In this document: piece by piece, positions 30,464-39,250 of the stretch
Position numbering within the stretch: position 1 is the first letter of the stretch
Layout of the letters: each line of letters begins with the position of its first letter
NCBI GenBank assembly: GCA_002070955.1
Contig: MWEK01000028.1
Coordinates: 1-57,786, forward strand
Source of the DNA: Planctomycetes bacterium ADurb.Bin069
Lineage (GTDB): Bacteria > Planctomycetota > UBA8108 > UBA8890 > UBA8898
Reading direction: 5' to 3'
DNA length: 57,786 bases
Notes under the pieces: model-generated
The model's database searches: none
Told to the model about the DNA's origin: nothing
Seen by the model: the letters and a program-made list of their open reading frames with translations, nothing else
Made by a program: the position numbers and the translations under genes

Positions 30464-31149
30464 TGACGCGCGTCCTGCTCATTCCGGGCTGGGCCGCGAC
30501 GTCGCGGGTCTGGGACGCCGTCGCGGCGGCGCTGTCCGAGGAGTTCGCCGTCGCGCGCCTGGACTGGTGGGACGCCCTCGACGGCGATCCGCCGGAACCG
30601 AATGCGATTGTCGTCGGCTGGTCGCTCGGGAGCCTGTGCGCGCTGCGCCTGGCCGCCCGGGGGAAGGCGCGGGGCCTCGTCGTTCTGGCGGGGATGGCGC
30701 GTTTCGTCGCCGACGGCGACGCACCGGGCGTCCCCGCGGCCGCCTTGCGCGCGATGCGCGCGCGGCTCAAACGAGACCGCGAGGCCTGTCTGCGGGAGTT
30801 TTTCGAGGCGGCGCTCGCGCCCGCCGGCGGCCGGGGCGCAACCGCGGCGCTTCTGGCGGAGGCGCGCGGCATTCCGGACGACACACTCGCGCGCGGCCTC
30901 GAGTTCCTGGCGGCCGGCGATCTGCGCGCCGACCTGGGCCGCATCCGCGTTCCCGCCGAGATTCTGCACGGCGAGGGCGACGCTATCGTCCCTCCGGCGT
31001 GCGGCCGCCGCCTCGCCGCGCGCCTGCCCCGCGCCCGTTTCACCGCGCTTCCCGGCGCGGGGCACGCGTTGCCTCTCGCGGCGGCGGAGGAAACGGCGCG
31101 GGCGATCGAGCGGTGCGCGCGGGCGGCCGCGCAACCGCCTCCTCGATAA
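30463..31149 (+). CDS. bioH: Alpha/beta hydrolase, probable pimeloyl-ACP methyl ester esterase (BioH-like)
   Basis: 228 residues. Between bioF and bioC, this hydrolase is the obvious candidate to remove the BioC-added methyl group from pimeloyl-ACP methyl ester. The catalytic triad is visible: Ser54 in VGWSLGS, Asp near 172 in GEGDAIVPP and His near 201 in GAGHALP. The N-terminal LLIPGWAATSRVWD oxyanion-hole strand matches BioH. A lid region lies at ~90-150. ATG 30463 overlaps the bioF stop by one base. The fold and triad are clear; BioH rather than BioG or another isofunctional esterase is inferred from position and length. Confidence 0.8.
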   Translation: MTRVLLIPGWAATSRVWDAVAAALSEEFAVARLDWWDALDGDPPEPNAIVVGWSLGSLCALRLAARGKARGLVVLAGMARFVADGDAPGVPAAALRAMRARLKRDREACLREFFEAALAPAGGRGATAALLAEARGIPDDTLARGLEFLAAGDLRADLGRIRVPAEILHGEGDAIVPPACGRRLAARLPRARFTALPGAGHALPLAAAEETARAIERCARAAAQPPPR

Positions 31150-31159
31150 CCGCCGGGGA

Positions 31160-31189
31160 TTGCACCGCAATCGCGACGCGAAGTACAAT
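31160..31189 (+). promoter_or_regulatory. Promoter of the Gfo/Idh gene inside the biotin cluster
   Basis: TTGCAC (31160-31165) and TACAAT (31184-31189) with an 18-bp spacer, starting 10 bp after the bioH-like stop and 69 bp before the ATG at 31258. It implies that this gene is not simply a member of the biotin operon. Confidence 0.5.
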
Positions 31190-31257
31190 GAAGGCGATCG
31201 GCCGCCGAGCGCCCGCGGGGGGCTCTTTGCCGCGGCCGGAGCTCGAGGAGAACCGCC

Positions 31258-32445
31258 ATGCACGACCGAACTTCGCGACGTTCCTTCATCCAGGCTCTCG
31301 GCGCGGGTGCCGCGGGGCTTTCCCTCGCCGGCCTGGCCGCCGAGCCGCCGATCCAGGGGTTCGAGCCCGCCCCGGAAGACCCGAACGCATCCGCCGGTTG
31401 GAAGCCCGTCTCCGATCGGAAAATCCGCGTGGGCATCGTGGGCTTCGGCGTGTGCCAGTTCGGCGCGGCGTTCGGCTTCCAGAATCATCCGAACGTTCAA
31501 ATCGCGGCGGTGAGCGACCTGATTCCCGAGCGCTGCGCGGCTCTCGCCAAGGCCTGCCGCTGCGAGAAGACCTATCCCTCCCTCGAGGAACTCGTCAAGG
31601 ACGATTCCATCGAGGCCGTCTTCGTCGCGACCGACGCGCCGGCCCACGCGCGCCATTGCATCGAGGTCCTGCGCCACGGCAAACACGTCGCTTCCGCCGT
31701 GCCCGCCGCGTTCGGCTCCCTGGAAGATGCGCAGAAACTTTTCGACACCGTCAAGTCGACGGGCCGCGCCTACATGCTCTTCGAGACTTCGTGCTTCCAC
31801 GAAGACCTCTACGCCATGCGGCAGATCTACCGCGCGGGGGGGTTCGGCAAGCTCCTCTATGCGGAAGGCGAATACTACCACTGGATGTCGGAACCGATTC
31901 CCTCCTACAAGGACTGGCGCGTCGGTCTTCCGCCCCAGTGGTATCCCACCCACTCGAACGCCTACTACGTCGGCGTGACGGGCGGCAGGTTCACCGAGGT
32001 CACCTGCCTGGGCATGCCCAGCGTGATCGATCAACTCAAGCCCGAGAATAACATCTACAAGAACCCCTTCGGAACCGAAATCGCGCTCATGCGGACCAGC
32101 GACGGCGGCATGGCGCGCATGGCCGTGAGCTGGGACTCGCCGGGCCGCGGCGGCGAGATGGGCAGGATTCGCGGGCAGAAGGGCTCCTTCTACGGCCGCT
32201 ACGAGGGGCTCGTCAAAAACCTCCCGCCGTTGAAGCGCCCGCCGCTGCCTCCCGGCGTCCAGGCGGGCGGGCACGGCGGCTCCCACGGCCACCTCATGAA
32301 CGAGTTCGTGACGGCGATTCTGGAGAACCGCACGCCGCTGGTGGACATCGCCTGGGCGCTCAACATGAGCGTGGCCGGCGTCGTCGCCCACGAGTCGGCC
32401 ATGCGGGACGGCGAGACCTTGAAGATCCCGGGCTACGCGCTCTAG
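31258..32445 (+). CDS. Tat-exported Gfo/Idh/MocA-like protein with degenerate catalytic loop
   Basis: 395 residues. A twin-arginine signal (SRRSFIQALGAG) is followed by a Rossmann domain (IRVGIVGFGVCQFG) and the Gfo/Idh C-terminal domain. The family alignment point GKHV-LCEKPLA reads GKHV-ASAVPAA here, so EKP is replaced by AVP (residues 147-149): both the glutamate and the lysine are lost. A ribosome binding site (GAGGAGAA) is present. It sits in the middle of the biotin genes but has its own promoter and none of the stop/start overlaps. It is probably a binding or non-canonical enzyme; no role in biotin synthesis is implied by the sequence. Confidence 0.83.
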   Translation: MHDRTSRRSFIQALGAGAAGLSLAGLAAEPPIQGFEPAPEDPNASAGWKPVSDRKIRVGIVGFGVCQFGAAFGFQNHPNVQIAAVSDLIPERCAALAKACRCEKTYPSLEELVKDDSIEAVFVATDAPAHARHCIEVLRHGKHVASAVPAAFGSLEDAQKLFDTVKSTGRAYMLFETSCFHEDLYAMRQIYRAGGFGKLLYAEGEYYHWMSEPIPSYKDWRVGLPPQWYPTHSNAYYVGVTGGRFTEVTCLGMPSVIDQLKPENNIYKNPFGTEIALMRTSDGGMARMAVSWDSPGRGGEMGRIRGQKGSFYGRYEGLVKNLPPLKRPPLPPGVQAGGHGGSHGHLMNEFVTAILENRTPLVDIAWALNMSVAGVVAHESAMRDGETLKIPGYAL

Positions 32446-32500
32446 AGCGCGGGCGGCGGCCGCGCCCTGGATCGACGGCGACGCCGGCGGCCCGAGCCTC

Positions 32501-32506
32501 TATAAT
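32501..32506 (+). promoter_or_regulatory. Consensus -10 element very close to bioC
   Basis: A perfect TATAAT ends 19 bp before the chosen bioC ATG (32526). Transcription starting about 7 bp after the box would give a leader of only about 12-14 nt with no Shine-Dalgarno sequence. No good -35 hexamer is seen at 16-18 bp. Confidence 0.55.
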
Positions 32507-32525
32507 GCTCTCGGGTGCTTGCGCC

Positions 32526-33356
32526 ATGCCGACCATCGTGCCCGATCCCGCGGTCGTGAGCCGCAACTTCTCCCGCGCCGCCGGCGCCTACGACGCGCAC
32601 GCCGTTCACCAGCGCCGCATCGCCGCTCGGCTCAGCGCGCTGCTTCCGGACCGTTTGGCGCCGGCCGCCGTCCTCGAGCTCGGCTGCGGCACCGGGATTC
32701 TGACCGCGCTCCTCCGAGAGCGCTTCCCCGCGGCCTCCATCACGGCCATCGACATCGCGCCCGGCATGATCGCTCACTGCCGCGCGCGGCGGTCCGAGAC
32801 CGCCAGTTTCCTCGTGGGCGACGCGGAGTCTTTTCCGGAGGCGGACGCCGATCTTGACCGGCCTGAACTCGGCGCCGCTCCCCGCGTCTTCGACCTGGTG
32901 GCGTCCAGCTCGAGCTTCCAGTGGTTTCGCGACCGGCGCGCCGCGCTGGCCAACGCTCGGGCCCGCCTCGCGCCGGGGGGCGTCTTCGCCCTGGCCGCGC
33001 CCGTCGAGGGCACCCTCGGCGAGCTTGCCGCGAGCTTCAGCGCCGCCATGGGCGCGCCGTGGCCCCACCTCGCCTTCGGAGATGCGGACCAATATGCGGA
33101 GATGTGCCGCGCCGCCGGCCTGGCGTGCCTCCGCCTCTGCGTGGAGGATGTGCCCGCCGTCTTCCCCGACCCCTTCTCCGCCCTGAGCGGGCTCAGGGAC
33201 ATCGGCGCGGGTTTCGCGGGGCACGCCGGCTTCGCGCCGCTGGGTTTGGCGGCCATGCGCCGGCTCCTCGCCCATTACCGCGCGCGCTTCGCCGCGGGCG
33301 ACGGCGCCGTGACGGCGACCTATCGCGTCCTCTACCTTTTCGCCGAGGCCCGGTGA
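32526..33356 (+). CDS. bioC: Malonyl-ACP O-methyltransferase
   Basis: 276 residues. SAM-dependent methylation of malonyl-ACP starts the disguised fatty-acid route to pimelate. Signatures: VVSRNFSRAAGAYDAHA at the N-terminus (the BioC F.RAA..YD motif), LELGCGTGIL (SAM motif I, ~50-58), AIDIAPGM, FDLVASSSSFQWF and LAPGGVF. ATG 32526 is preferred over ATG 32505 because the latter lies within the TATAAT box. No ribosome binding site is visible. The stop overlaps the bioD start (TGATG). An insertion of ~10 residues (ADADLDRPELGAAPR) precedes the FDLV strand. Confidence 0.9.
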   Translation: MPTIVPDPAVVSRNFSRAAGAYDAHAVHQRRIAARLSALLPDRLAPAAVLELGCGTGILTALLRERFPAASITAIDIAPGMIAHCRARRSETASFLVGDAESFPEADADLDRPELGAAPRVFDLVASSSSFQWFRDRRAALANARARLAPGGVFALAAPVEGTLGELAASFSAAMGAPWPHLAFGDADQYAEMCRAAGLACLRLCVEDVPAVFPDPFSALSGLRDIGAGFAGHAGFAPLGLAAMRRLLAHYRARFAAGDGAVTATYRVLYLFAEAR

Positions 33357-34075
33357 TGCGCGGCGTCTTCATCACCGGCACCGACACCGGTGTGGGAAAA
33401 ACCGTGATCGCGGCGGGGCTCTTGCGGCGCCTGCGCCGGGCGGGCGTCGACGCCGCGCCCATGAAGCCCGTCCAGACGGGCGCCGAGCGCGCCGGCGAAC
33501 GCCTCGTGTCCGGCGACCTGGAGCGCTGCCTCGCGGCGGCCGGCATGTCGCCCTCCGAGGAGGAACGTTCCGCCATGTGCCCCTTCCTCTACGCACCGGC
33601 GTGCTCGCCCCACCTGGCGGGGCGCCTGGCCGGATCGTATCCCGCCATCGCGGCCATCGAGGAGGCCGCCGCCTTCCTCGCCGCGCGGCATGCCGCCGTG
33701 CTCGTGGAGGGCGCCGGCGGCGTCCTCGCGCCGCTCAACGAGCGCGAGACGATGCTCGATCTCATGGCGGCCTTGGCCCTGCCGGTGCTGCTCGTCGCGC
33801 GCGGGACGCTGGGCACCATCAATCACTCGCTGCTGGCGTTGCGCGCTCTCCGCGGCGCGGGCCTGGCGGTGGTCGGGGTCGTCACCAACGACTGCGACGC
33901 CACCCCGCGCGACGCCGTCTGGGAGGACAATCCCCGCGCGATCGCCCAGTTCGGCGCCGCGCCCATCTTAGGCGAGATCCCCCACCTCGGGCGCGCCGCG
34001 ACGCCGGAGGCTTGGGAGCGCTTCGACGCCGCGTTCACGGGCTTCGACGCCCTGGTGGAGAACCTGGGCCTATGA
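33356..34075 (+). CDS. bioD: ATP-dependent dethiobiotin synthetase
   Basis: 239 residues. Closes the ureido ring of dethiobiotin from diaminopelargonate, CO2 and ATP. The P-loop GTDTGVGKT is at residues 8-16, followed by APMKPVQTGAE (substrate-binding lysine), EGAGGVLAPL and a TLGTINHSLL helix, all standard for BioD. ATG 33356 shares one base with the bioC stop and the stop overlaps the bioA start by four bases (ATGA). Confidence 0.94.
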   Translation: MRGVFITGTDTGVGKTVIAAGLLRRLRRAGVDAAPMKPVQTGAERAGERLVSGDLERCLAAAGMSPSEEERSAMCPFLYAPACSPHLAGRLAGSYPAIAAIEEAAAFLAARHAAVLVEGAGGVLAPLNERETMLDLMAALALPVLLVARGTLGTINHSLLALRALRGAGLAVVGVVTNDCDATPRDAVWEDNPRAIAQFGAAPILGEIPHLGRAATPEAWERFDAAFTGFDALVENLGL

Positions 34076-35391
34076 ACGTCGAGCGCGCCCTGCGCGAGGC
34101 CGATCTGGCGCATCTCTGGCATCCCTTCACGCCGGCGAGAGCGCTCGCCGACGTCGAGTTTCCCATCATCGAGCGCGCGGAAGGCGTCCGTCTCTACGAC
34201 GTGGGCGGACGGTCGTACCTCGACGGCATCAGCTCGTGGTGGTGCGTCAACCTCGGCCACAGGCCGCCGCGCGTCATGAACGCGATCCGGGCGCAGCTCG
34301 ATCTCCTGGATCAGAGCATTCTCGGCGGGATGAGCCATGTCAACGCCATCAAGCTCGCCGCGCGCCTCGCCGGGCTGGCGCCCGCCGGACTCGCGCGGGT
34401 GCTCTTCGCCTCGGACGGCGCCTCGGCCGTCGAGGCCGCCCTCAAGATCGCCCTCCAGTACCAGGCGCAGACGGGCGCCCCGGAGCGCAGGCGCTTCGCG
34501 GCGCTCCAGGACGCCTATCACGGCGACACGCTGGGCGCCGTGGGCGTGGGCTTCGTCGAGCGTTTCCACCGGAGCTTCGCGGCGGCCGTGGCGCCCGCGC
34601 TCAAGGCCGCCGCGCCGCACTGCTTCCACTGCCCCCGCGGCAAGCGCCCCGAGAGCTGCCGCACGGAATGCTTCGACTCGATGGAGCAAATCGCCGCCGA
34701 ACACGGCGCCTCCATCGCCGCCGTAATCATCGAGCCCATGTGCCAGGGCGCGGCCGGCATGCGCATCTACCCCGCCGACTATCTCCGGAAGCTCAGGCGC
34801 CTGTGCGACGAGCACGGCCTCCTCCTCATCGCCGATGAGATCGCCGTGGGCTTCGGGCGCACCGGCCGCCTGTTCGCCTGCGAACACGCCGGCATCACGC
34901 CCGACATCATGTGCCTGGGTAAGGCGCTGACAGGCGGCGTGCTCCCCTTGAGCGCGACGCTCGTCACCGAGACGATCTATTCCGCCTTCGGCGACGACGA
35001 CGGCCGGGACGGAACCTTCTACCACGGGCACACGACCTGCGGGAGCCCCATCACCGCCGCGGCGGCCCTCGCCGTGTGCGATGCCTTCACGGAGGACGCG
35101 GTGCTCGACCGGGCGGCGCCCGTCATGGAAGCCCTCGCGGGGGGATTCGAGCGCCTGGCCCGCGCGCCGGGCATCCACCGCGCGGCGACGCTGGGCATGG
35201 CGAGCGCCTTGGAGATCTCTCCCTCGGCGGGCGGCGCCGGGCGCGCGCGGGCGTGCGCGCGGGCGGCTCTCGACCGCGGCCTTTTCATTCGGCCGCTGGG
35301 CAATATCCTCTACCTTTGGCCGCCGCTCACGACCACCGCGGACGAACTCGCCCGCATGCTCGCGCTTTTGGAAGAAGCGCTCCGCGCCTGA
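34072..35391 (+). CDS. bioA: Adenosylmethionine-8-amino-7-oxononanoate aminotransferase
   Basis: 439 residues. PLP-dependent transamination of 8-amino-7-oxononanoate to 7,8-diaminopelargonate. Signatures: LWHPFTP at the N-terminus, DGISSWWCVNLGH, the AYHGDTLG segment, IIEPMCQGAAGM, DEIAVGFGRTG and the PLP lysine in CLGKALTGG (Lys284). The WW pair and the PF-T segment favour BioA over other class-III aminotransferases. It ends the biotin cluster, 12 nt from the convergent end of a Gfo/Idh gene; I see no hairpin in that gap. Confidence 0.94.
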   Translation: MNVERALREADLAHLWHPFTPARALADVEFPIIERAEGVRLYDVGGRSYLDGISSWWCVNLGHRPPRVMNAIRAQLDLLDQSILGGMSHVNAIKLAARLAGLAPAGLARVLFASDGASAVEAALKIALQYQAQTGAPERRRFAALQDAYHGDTLGAVGVGFVERFHRSFAAAVAPALKAAAPHCFHCPRGKRPESCRTECFDSMEQIAAEHGASIAAVIIEPMCQGAAGMRIYPADYLRKLRRLCDEHGLLLIADEIAVGFGRTGRLFACEHAGITPDIMCLGKALTGGVLPLSATLVTETIYSAFGDDDGRDGTFYHGHTTCGSPITAAAALAVCDAFTEDAVLDRAAPVMEALAGGFERLARAPGIHRAATLGMASALEISPSAGGAGRARACARAALDRGLFIRPLGNILYLWPPLTTTADELARMLALLEEALRA

Positions 35392-35403
35392 GCCGCCTCC
35401 GGC

Positions 35404-36798
35404 CTAGAGCGACCAGCCCTTTCGATAGGGCGGGTTGATGTACTGCTCCGCCTCGGGAGCGTTCAAGGCCTTGAGGTTGACGCCGTCCCAGAGGATCTTC
35501 TTGCCGGTCCTGAGGGCCACGTTGCCCAGCAGCACGACTTCGGTCAGGTGGCCGCCCACGTCGAAGTTCGAGCTGGCCGCGCGGCCGCCCTTGCAGGCAT
35601 CGACCCAGTCGCGCATCCAGCCGTTGGAGCGCGGCAGCGTCGGAGCGGGCCGCTTGTAGCTCTCCATGAGGGAGCGGGGAAGCAGCCGCGGCCCCCCGTC
35701 CATTCCGGCCCAACCGGGCGCCATGAGGGCGCCCTTCTCGCCGATGAAGATAATGCCGTTGGCGCCCAGCTGTTCGGAGGGATCCATCCACTGGGGGCGC
35801 GGCGGCCTGATCCCGCCGTCGAACCAAGTGAGCCTGACGGGCGGCAGATCGCCGCGGGCCGGAAACTCGTACCTGACGATGTTGCCGTTGGCCGTTGTCT
35901 CCTTGCTGTAGGGCATCGAGCTGGACTCGATGGTCGCGGGGTGCCCGAGCTTCAGGGCCCAGAACGCCGGGTCCATGTTGTGGCAGCCCATGTCGCCGAT
36001 GGAGCCCGTGCCGAAATCCCACCAGCCGCGCCAGTTGAAGGGCGTGTACGTCGGATGATAGGGCCGAGGCTCGGCCGGGCCGAGCCAGACATCCCAGTCG
36101 AGGCCCTTGGGCACGGGAGGCGTTTCCTCCGGCCGGCCCATGAGCCGCGTCCAGACCTCCGAGTCGCTCCAGGAGTACACCTCCCTGACGGCGCCGATGG
36201 CGCCGTCCCAAATCCATTCGCAGATCTGGCGGATGCCCTCGGCCGAATGACCCTGGTTGCCCATCTGCGTGGCGACCTTCATGGCGCGGGCCGTCTCGGC
36301 CACCTTGCGCGCCTCGTAGACCGAGTGCGTGAGGGGCTTCTCGCAGTAGACGTGCTTCTTCAAGCTCATGGCCGCCATGCTCGCGAAGGCGTGGATGTGG
36401 TCGGGCGCCGCGATGACCACGGCGTCCAGCTCCTTCTCGCGCTCGAGCAGCTTGCGGTAATCGATGTAATCCCTGCAGCCCGCGTACTTGTCGCCCAACT
36501 TGCGGCCATAATGATCCTTGATCAGCTTGAGGACGGGCAGGCGTCCCGACGTTCCGCCGTAGTAGAACGGCCGGTAGTCGCTCTCCTCGTTCGGGTCGGC
36601 GATGGCGATGATCTGCACATCCGAGAACCGGAACAGCTCCTCCGCGAGGTTCTTGCCCCGGCCGCCGGTGCCCACGATCGCGACGTTCAGGGCGTCGCTT
36701 GGAGCCGCGGCGCCGGCCGCGCCGAGCACATGCCGCGGAACGATCGTCCAGGCGGCGGCGGCCGCCCCACCCATGAAATCGCGTCGTGTAATGCTCAT
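35404..36798 (-). CDS. Tat-exported Gfo/Idh/MocA-family oxidoreductase
   Basis: 464 residues. Twin-arginine signal (ITRRDFMGGAAAAAW) and the TIVPRHVLG segment common in planctomycete members, Rossmann domain (VAIVGTGGRGKN), intact catalytic EKP at residues 153-155, and a long C-terminal domain with [11 protein letters not shown] and DMGCHNMDP. The start has an excellent ribosome binding site (GAAGGAGG). It is the closest relative in the window of the gene at 49763, sharing these last two motifs. Probably an exported NAD(P)-binding sugar-modifying enzyme; the substrate is unknown. Confidence 0.88.
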   Translation of the reverse strand: MSITRRDFMGGAAAAAWTIVPRHVLGAAGAAAPSDALNVAIVGTGGRGKNLAEELFRFSDVQIIAIADPNEESDYRPFYYGGTSGRLPVLKLIKDHYGRKLGDKYAGCRDYIDYRKLLEREKELDAVVIAAPDHIHAFASMAAMSLKKHVYCEKPLTHSVYEARKVAETARAMKVATQMGNQGHSAEGIRQICEWIWDGAIGAVREVYSWSDSEVWTRLMGRPEETPPVPKGLDWDVWLGPAEPRPYHPTYTPFNWRGWWDFGTGSIGDMGCHNMDPAFWALKLGHPATIESSSMPYSKETTANGNIVRYEFPARGDLPPVRLTWFDGGIRPPRPQWMDPSEQLGANGIIFIGEKGALMAPGWAGMDGGPRLLPRSLMESYKRPAPTLPRSNGWMRDWVDACKGGRAASSNFDVGGHLTEVVLLGNVALRTGKKILWDGVNLKALNAPEAEQYINPPYRKGWSL

Positions 36799-36845
36799 GT
36801 TCCTCCTTCGCGGACCCGTACCGCCCGCCGGTTGACGAAAAGTTC

Positions 36846-36875
36846 ATTGTACCTGGAGGCGGCGCGGCCTTTCAA
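36846..36875 (-). promoter_or_regulatory. Promoter for the minus-strand Gfo/Idh gene
   Basis: On the minus strand TTGAAA (36870-36875) and TACAAT (36846-36851) with an 18-bp spacer, 47 bp upstream of the ATG at 36798 and immediately after the ADP-ribosylglycohydrolase gene. Confidence 0.6.
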
Positions 36876-36885
36876 GGAGGCCGCG

Positions 36886-37818
36886 TCAGCCCGCGGAAGA
36901 CGCCGCGCCGCCCCCCGCGCACAGCTTCGCCAGGCGCTTCGCCAGGGCGAGGAGGAGCCCGCGGTCCTTGAGGACCTTCGCCCAGCGCGGCGGAATCTTC
37001 CCGTAGCCGTGGTGCGCTCCCGCCAACGCCCCCGTGATGGCGCCGATCGTGTCGGTGTCGCCGCCCTTGTTGACCACATCGACGAGGGTCTCCTCGAAGG
37101 ACTTGCCCCGCGCGAAGTGCCAGAAGGCGCAGGTCAACGTGTCCACCACGAAGCCCGAGGGATTCAGGTCTTTTTCCGGGACGAAGGCCACGTCCGGAAT
37201 CGGATTGTAAAGCCCCAGGTCGTTGTCGGCGATGCGCTCGTCGGCCCACGCGAGGGCCTCCCGCGGCTGCTCGCCGCGAAGCACCGCGCTCAGAACGAGG
37301 TTGAGGAGCGCCGAGCCGCTCGCCGCGCGCTCGTCCCAATGGGTGATGCGCGCGTCCGCGGCGCTCGCCGCGATGAGCCGCGCCGCGTCGTCGGCGTAGC
37401 GCGCCGCGAGGGGCGCGCAGCGCATCACCGTGCCGTTGCCGGCGCTCATGCCGCCGGTCTCCTCATGAGCCGTGCGGCTGATCTCGTCCAGGGGAATCCC
37501 CTTCTCGAGCATGCCGAGCGCCGCGCGGGTCGTGTTGCCGATGTCCGGCGGCTTGGTGTGGTACCACGCCAGATACCGCGCCACCACATCTTCGCGGTTG
37601 AAGGTCGTCTTCTCCACCAGACTCTCAAGCAGACAACGCATCATGGCGGTGTCATCGGTCCAGTCCCCGGGTCTGAGCGACAGCCATCCGCCGCCGATCA
37701 TCTCGGTCACGCGGCCGTGCTTGATCTGCACCTGCCGCTCGGACATGAACTCCAGCGGCGCGCCGAGCGCATCGCCCACCGCAAGCCCCATGACCATCCC
37801 GACGATCCGATCTTCCAT
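36886..37818 (-). CDS. ADP-ribosylglycohydrolase family protein (DraG-like)
   Basis: 310 residues. All-alpha dinuclear-magnesium fold that removes ADP-ribose from proteins or small molecules. Metal-site motifs are present: GLAVGDALGAPLE near the N-terminus, DWTDDTAMM, and GGDTDTIGAITGALAGA near the C-terminus. ATG 37818 is chosen because GGAGG precedes it by about 7 nt; an in-frame ATG 24 nt upstream lacks a site. It lies 40 nt downstream of the selenium-handling genes on the same strand and may be read from the same transcript, but nothing shows a functional link. No ADP-ribosyltransferase is visible in the window. Confidence 0.88.
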   Translation of the reverse strand: MEDRIVGMVMGLAVGDALGAPLEFMSERQVQIKHGRVTEMIGGGWLSLRPGDWTDDTAMMRCLLESLVEKTTFNREDVVARYLAWYHTKPPDIGNTTRAALGMLEKGIPLDEISRTAHEETGGMSAGNGTVMRCAPLAARYADDAARLIAASAADARITHWDERAASGSALLNLVLSAVLRGEQPREALAWADERIADNDLGLYNPIPDVAFVPEKDLNPSGFVVDTLTCAFWHFARGKSFEETLVDVVNKGGDTDTIGAITGALAGAHHGYGKIPPRWAKVLKDRGLLLALAKRLAKLCAGGGAASSAG

Positions 37819-37858
37819 GCTTGTGCCTCCGCGCCGCATCATACACCGATTCCCGGCG

Positions 37859-38089
37859 TCACTCCAGAGAGTGGCACCCCTGGATCTCGACCCCGCCCTC
37901 GCGGGCCGCGGCTAGCGCGATGTCCACGTCGCTGCGGTGGACGCGCACGCACACCCCGCAGTCCGAACTCAACTGCCGCGGCACCGGAACCAGCCTGCAG
38001 GGCACGTTCCGGGCGCCGAGCAGCCGCTCGATCTTCAGGGCGTGATACGCGCTGTGAACGAGGATGACGGCGTGTTCGCCCGAGCTCAT
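37859..38089 (-). CDS. DUF3343 protein, putative selenium/sulfur carrier
   Basis: 76 residues. DUF3343 proteins are small Cys-containing carriers found with selenium-utilisation genes. Diagnostic features: the N-terminal AVILVHSAYHALKIERLL strand-helix, then LVPVPR followed by LSSDCGVCV, where Cys44 occupies the conserved position. Its ATG overlaps the end of the cysteine-desulfurase-like gene by four bases (ATGA), so the two are translationally coupled. It is buried in longer frames and easily missed. Confidence 0.85.
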   Translation of the reverse strand: MSSGEHAVILVHSAYHALKIERLLGARNVPCRLVPVPRQLSSDCGVCVRVHRSDVDIALAAAREGGVEIQGCHSLE

Positions 38090-39249
38090 CGCGCCTCCTC
38101 GGCGATCGCCGCCACCGCGGCCGCGGCCGCCGCCGCGTCGTCCTCGCCGCTCAGCGGGCCGAACCCGAACCTGACCGCCCCGCGCGGAAAAGTCCCGACC
38201 GTCCGGTGGGCCGCGGGCGCGCAGTGCAGGCCCCCGCGGCTCATGATCCCGAAGTCCTCGTCGAGGCGTCCCACGACTTCGGAGGGATTCACGGCGTCGA
38301 TGTTGAAAGCGACCACCGCGACGCGCTGGGCGGCGTCGCGGCTGCCGTACAAGGTCACGCCGGGGATGGCGCCCAGCGCCTCGAGGAGCCGCGCCGTCAG
38401 GGCGCTCTCGCGGGCGCGGACCCGCGCAACCCCCTGGTCCAGGACCCACCTCGCGCCGGCCGCCAGGCCCGCCAACCCCACCGTGTTGGGAGTCCCGCTC
38501 TCGTACGCATCCGGAAGGAACCGCGGCTGCTCCTCCCGTTCCGATTGGCTGCCCGTGCCGCCCCGCATGAGCGGCTCGAGCTTGCCCGCGTCGACGCGCT
38601 CGCCGAGAACGAGCCCTCCCGTGCCCATGGGCCCGCACAGCGACTTGTGTCCCGTGAAGGCAAGCAGATCGATGGCGTCCGCCCGCATATCGATGGGATA
38701 GGCGCCCAACGTCTGCGCCGCATCCACCAGGAGCAGAATCCCGCGCCGCCGGGCGAGCGCCCCCAGCTCGGCCACGGGCAGCAGGGTGCCGACGACATTG
38801 GACGCGTGCGTGACGGCGATGAGCCGAGTCTCGGGCCTGAGCGCCGCCTCGACGGCCGCGGGATCGAGCTCGCCCGCGGGCGAGCACCGAACCACGGTGA
38901 GGGCCGCGCCGCGCTCCGCCAGCGCCCTGAGGGGCCGCATCACGGAGTTGTGCTCCATGCTGCTCGTCACGACGTGGTCGCCGGGACGGACAAGGCCCGC
39001 GAAGGCGAGGTTCAGCGCCTCGGTGGCGTTCGCGCCGAAGACGACGCGCAGGGGGTCGGGAGCGTTGCACAGCTCAGCGACGGCCTCGCGCGCCCCGTAC
39101 ACGACGCGCGCCGCCTCGACCGACAGCCGGTGGCCGGAGCGGCCGGGGTTGGCGCCGACGGCCTCCATGAACCGGAGCATGGCCTGCGCCGTCTCGGGCG
39201 GCTTGGGCCATGACGTCGCGGCGTTGTCCAGGTAGAGGACCCTGTCCAC
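38086..39249 (-). CDS. Class-V aminotransferase / cysteine desulfurase family protein (EF2568-like)
   Basis: 387 residues. PLP enzyme that could mobilise sulfur from cysteine or selenium from selenocysteine. Features: LDNAATSWPKPP at the N-terminus, the PLP lysine Lys202 in FTGHKSLCGPMGTGG, and RGGLHCAPAAH with Cys343, a motif of the EF2568 subfamily linked to selenium-dependent molybdenum hydroxylases rather than of IscS/NifS. The start is GTG at 39249, one base after the YedF-like stop; GAGGG lies upstream. The neighbours DUF3343, YedF-like and YedE support a selenium role. Confidence 0.87.
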   Translation of the reverse strand: MDRVLYLDNAATSWPKPPETAQAMLRFMEAVGANPGRSGHRLSVEAARVVYGAREAVAELCNAPDPLRVVFGANATEALNLAFAGLVRPGDHVVTSSMEHNSVMRPLRALAERGAALTVVRCSPAGELDPAAVEAALRPETRLIAVTHASNVVGTLLPVAELGALARRRGILLLVDAAQTLGAYPIDMRADAIDLLAFTGHKSLCGPMGTGGLVLGERVDAGKLEPLMRGGTGSQSEREEQPRFLPDAYESGTPNTVGLAGLAAGARWVLDQGVARVRARESALTARLLEALGAIPGVTLYGSRDAAQRVAVVAFNIDAVNPSEVVGRLDEDFGIMSRGGLHCAPAAHRTVGTFPRGAVRFGFGPLSGEDDAAAAAAAVAAIAEEAR

Positions 39250-39250
39250 G

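Noticed and set aside
32448..32467. Terminator hairpin after the Gfo/Idh gene in the biotin cluster
   Set aside because: Only a 6-bp GC stem with a 7-nt GC-rich loop and no T-tract, hardly above what this base composition gives by chance.
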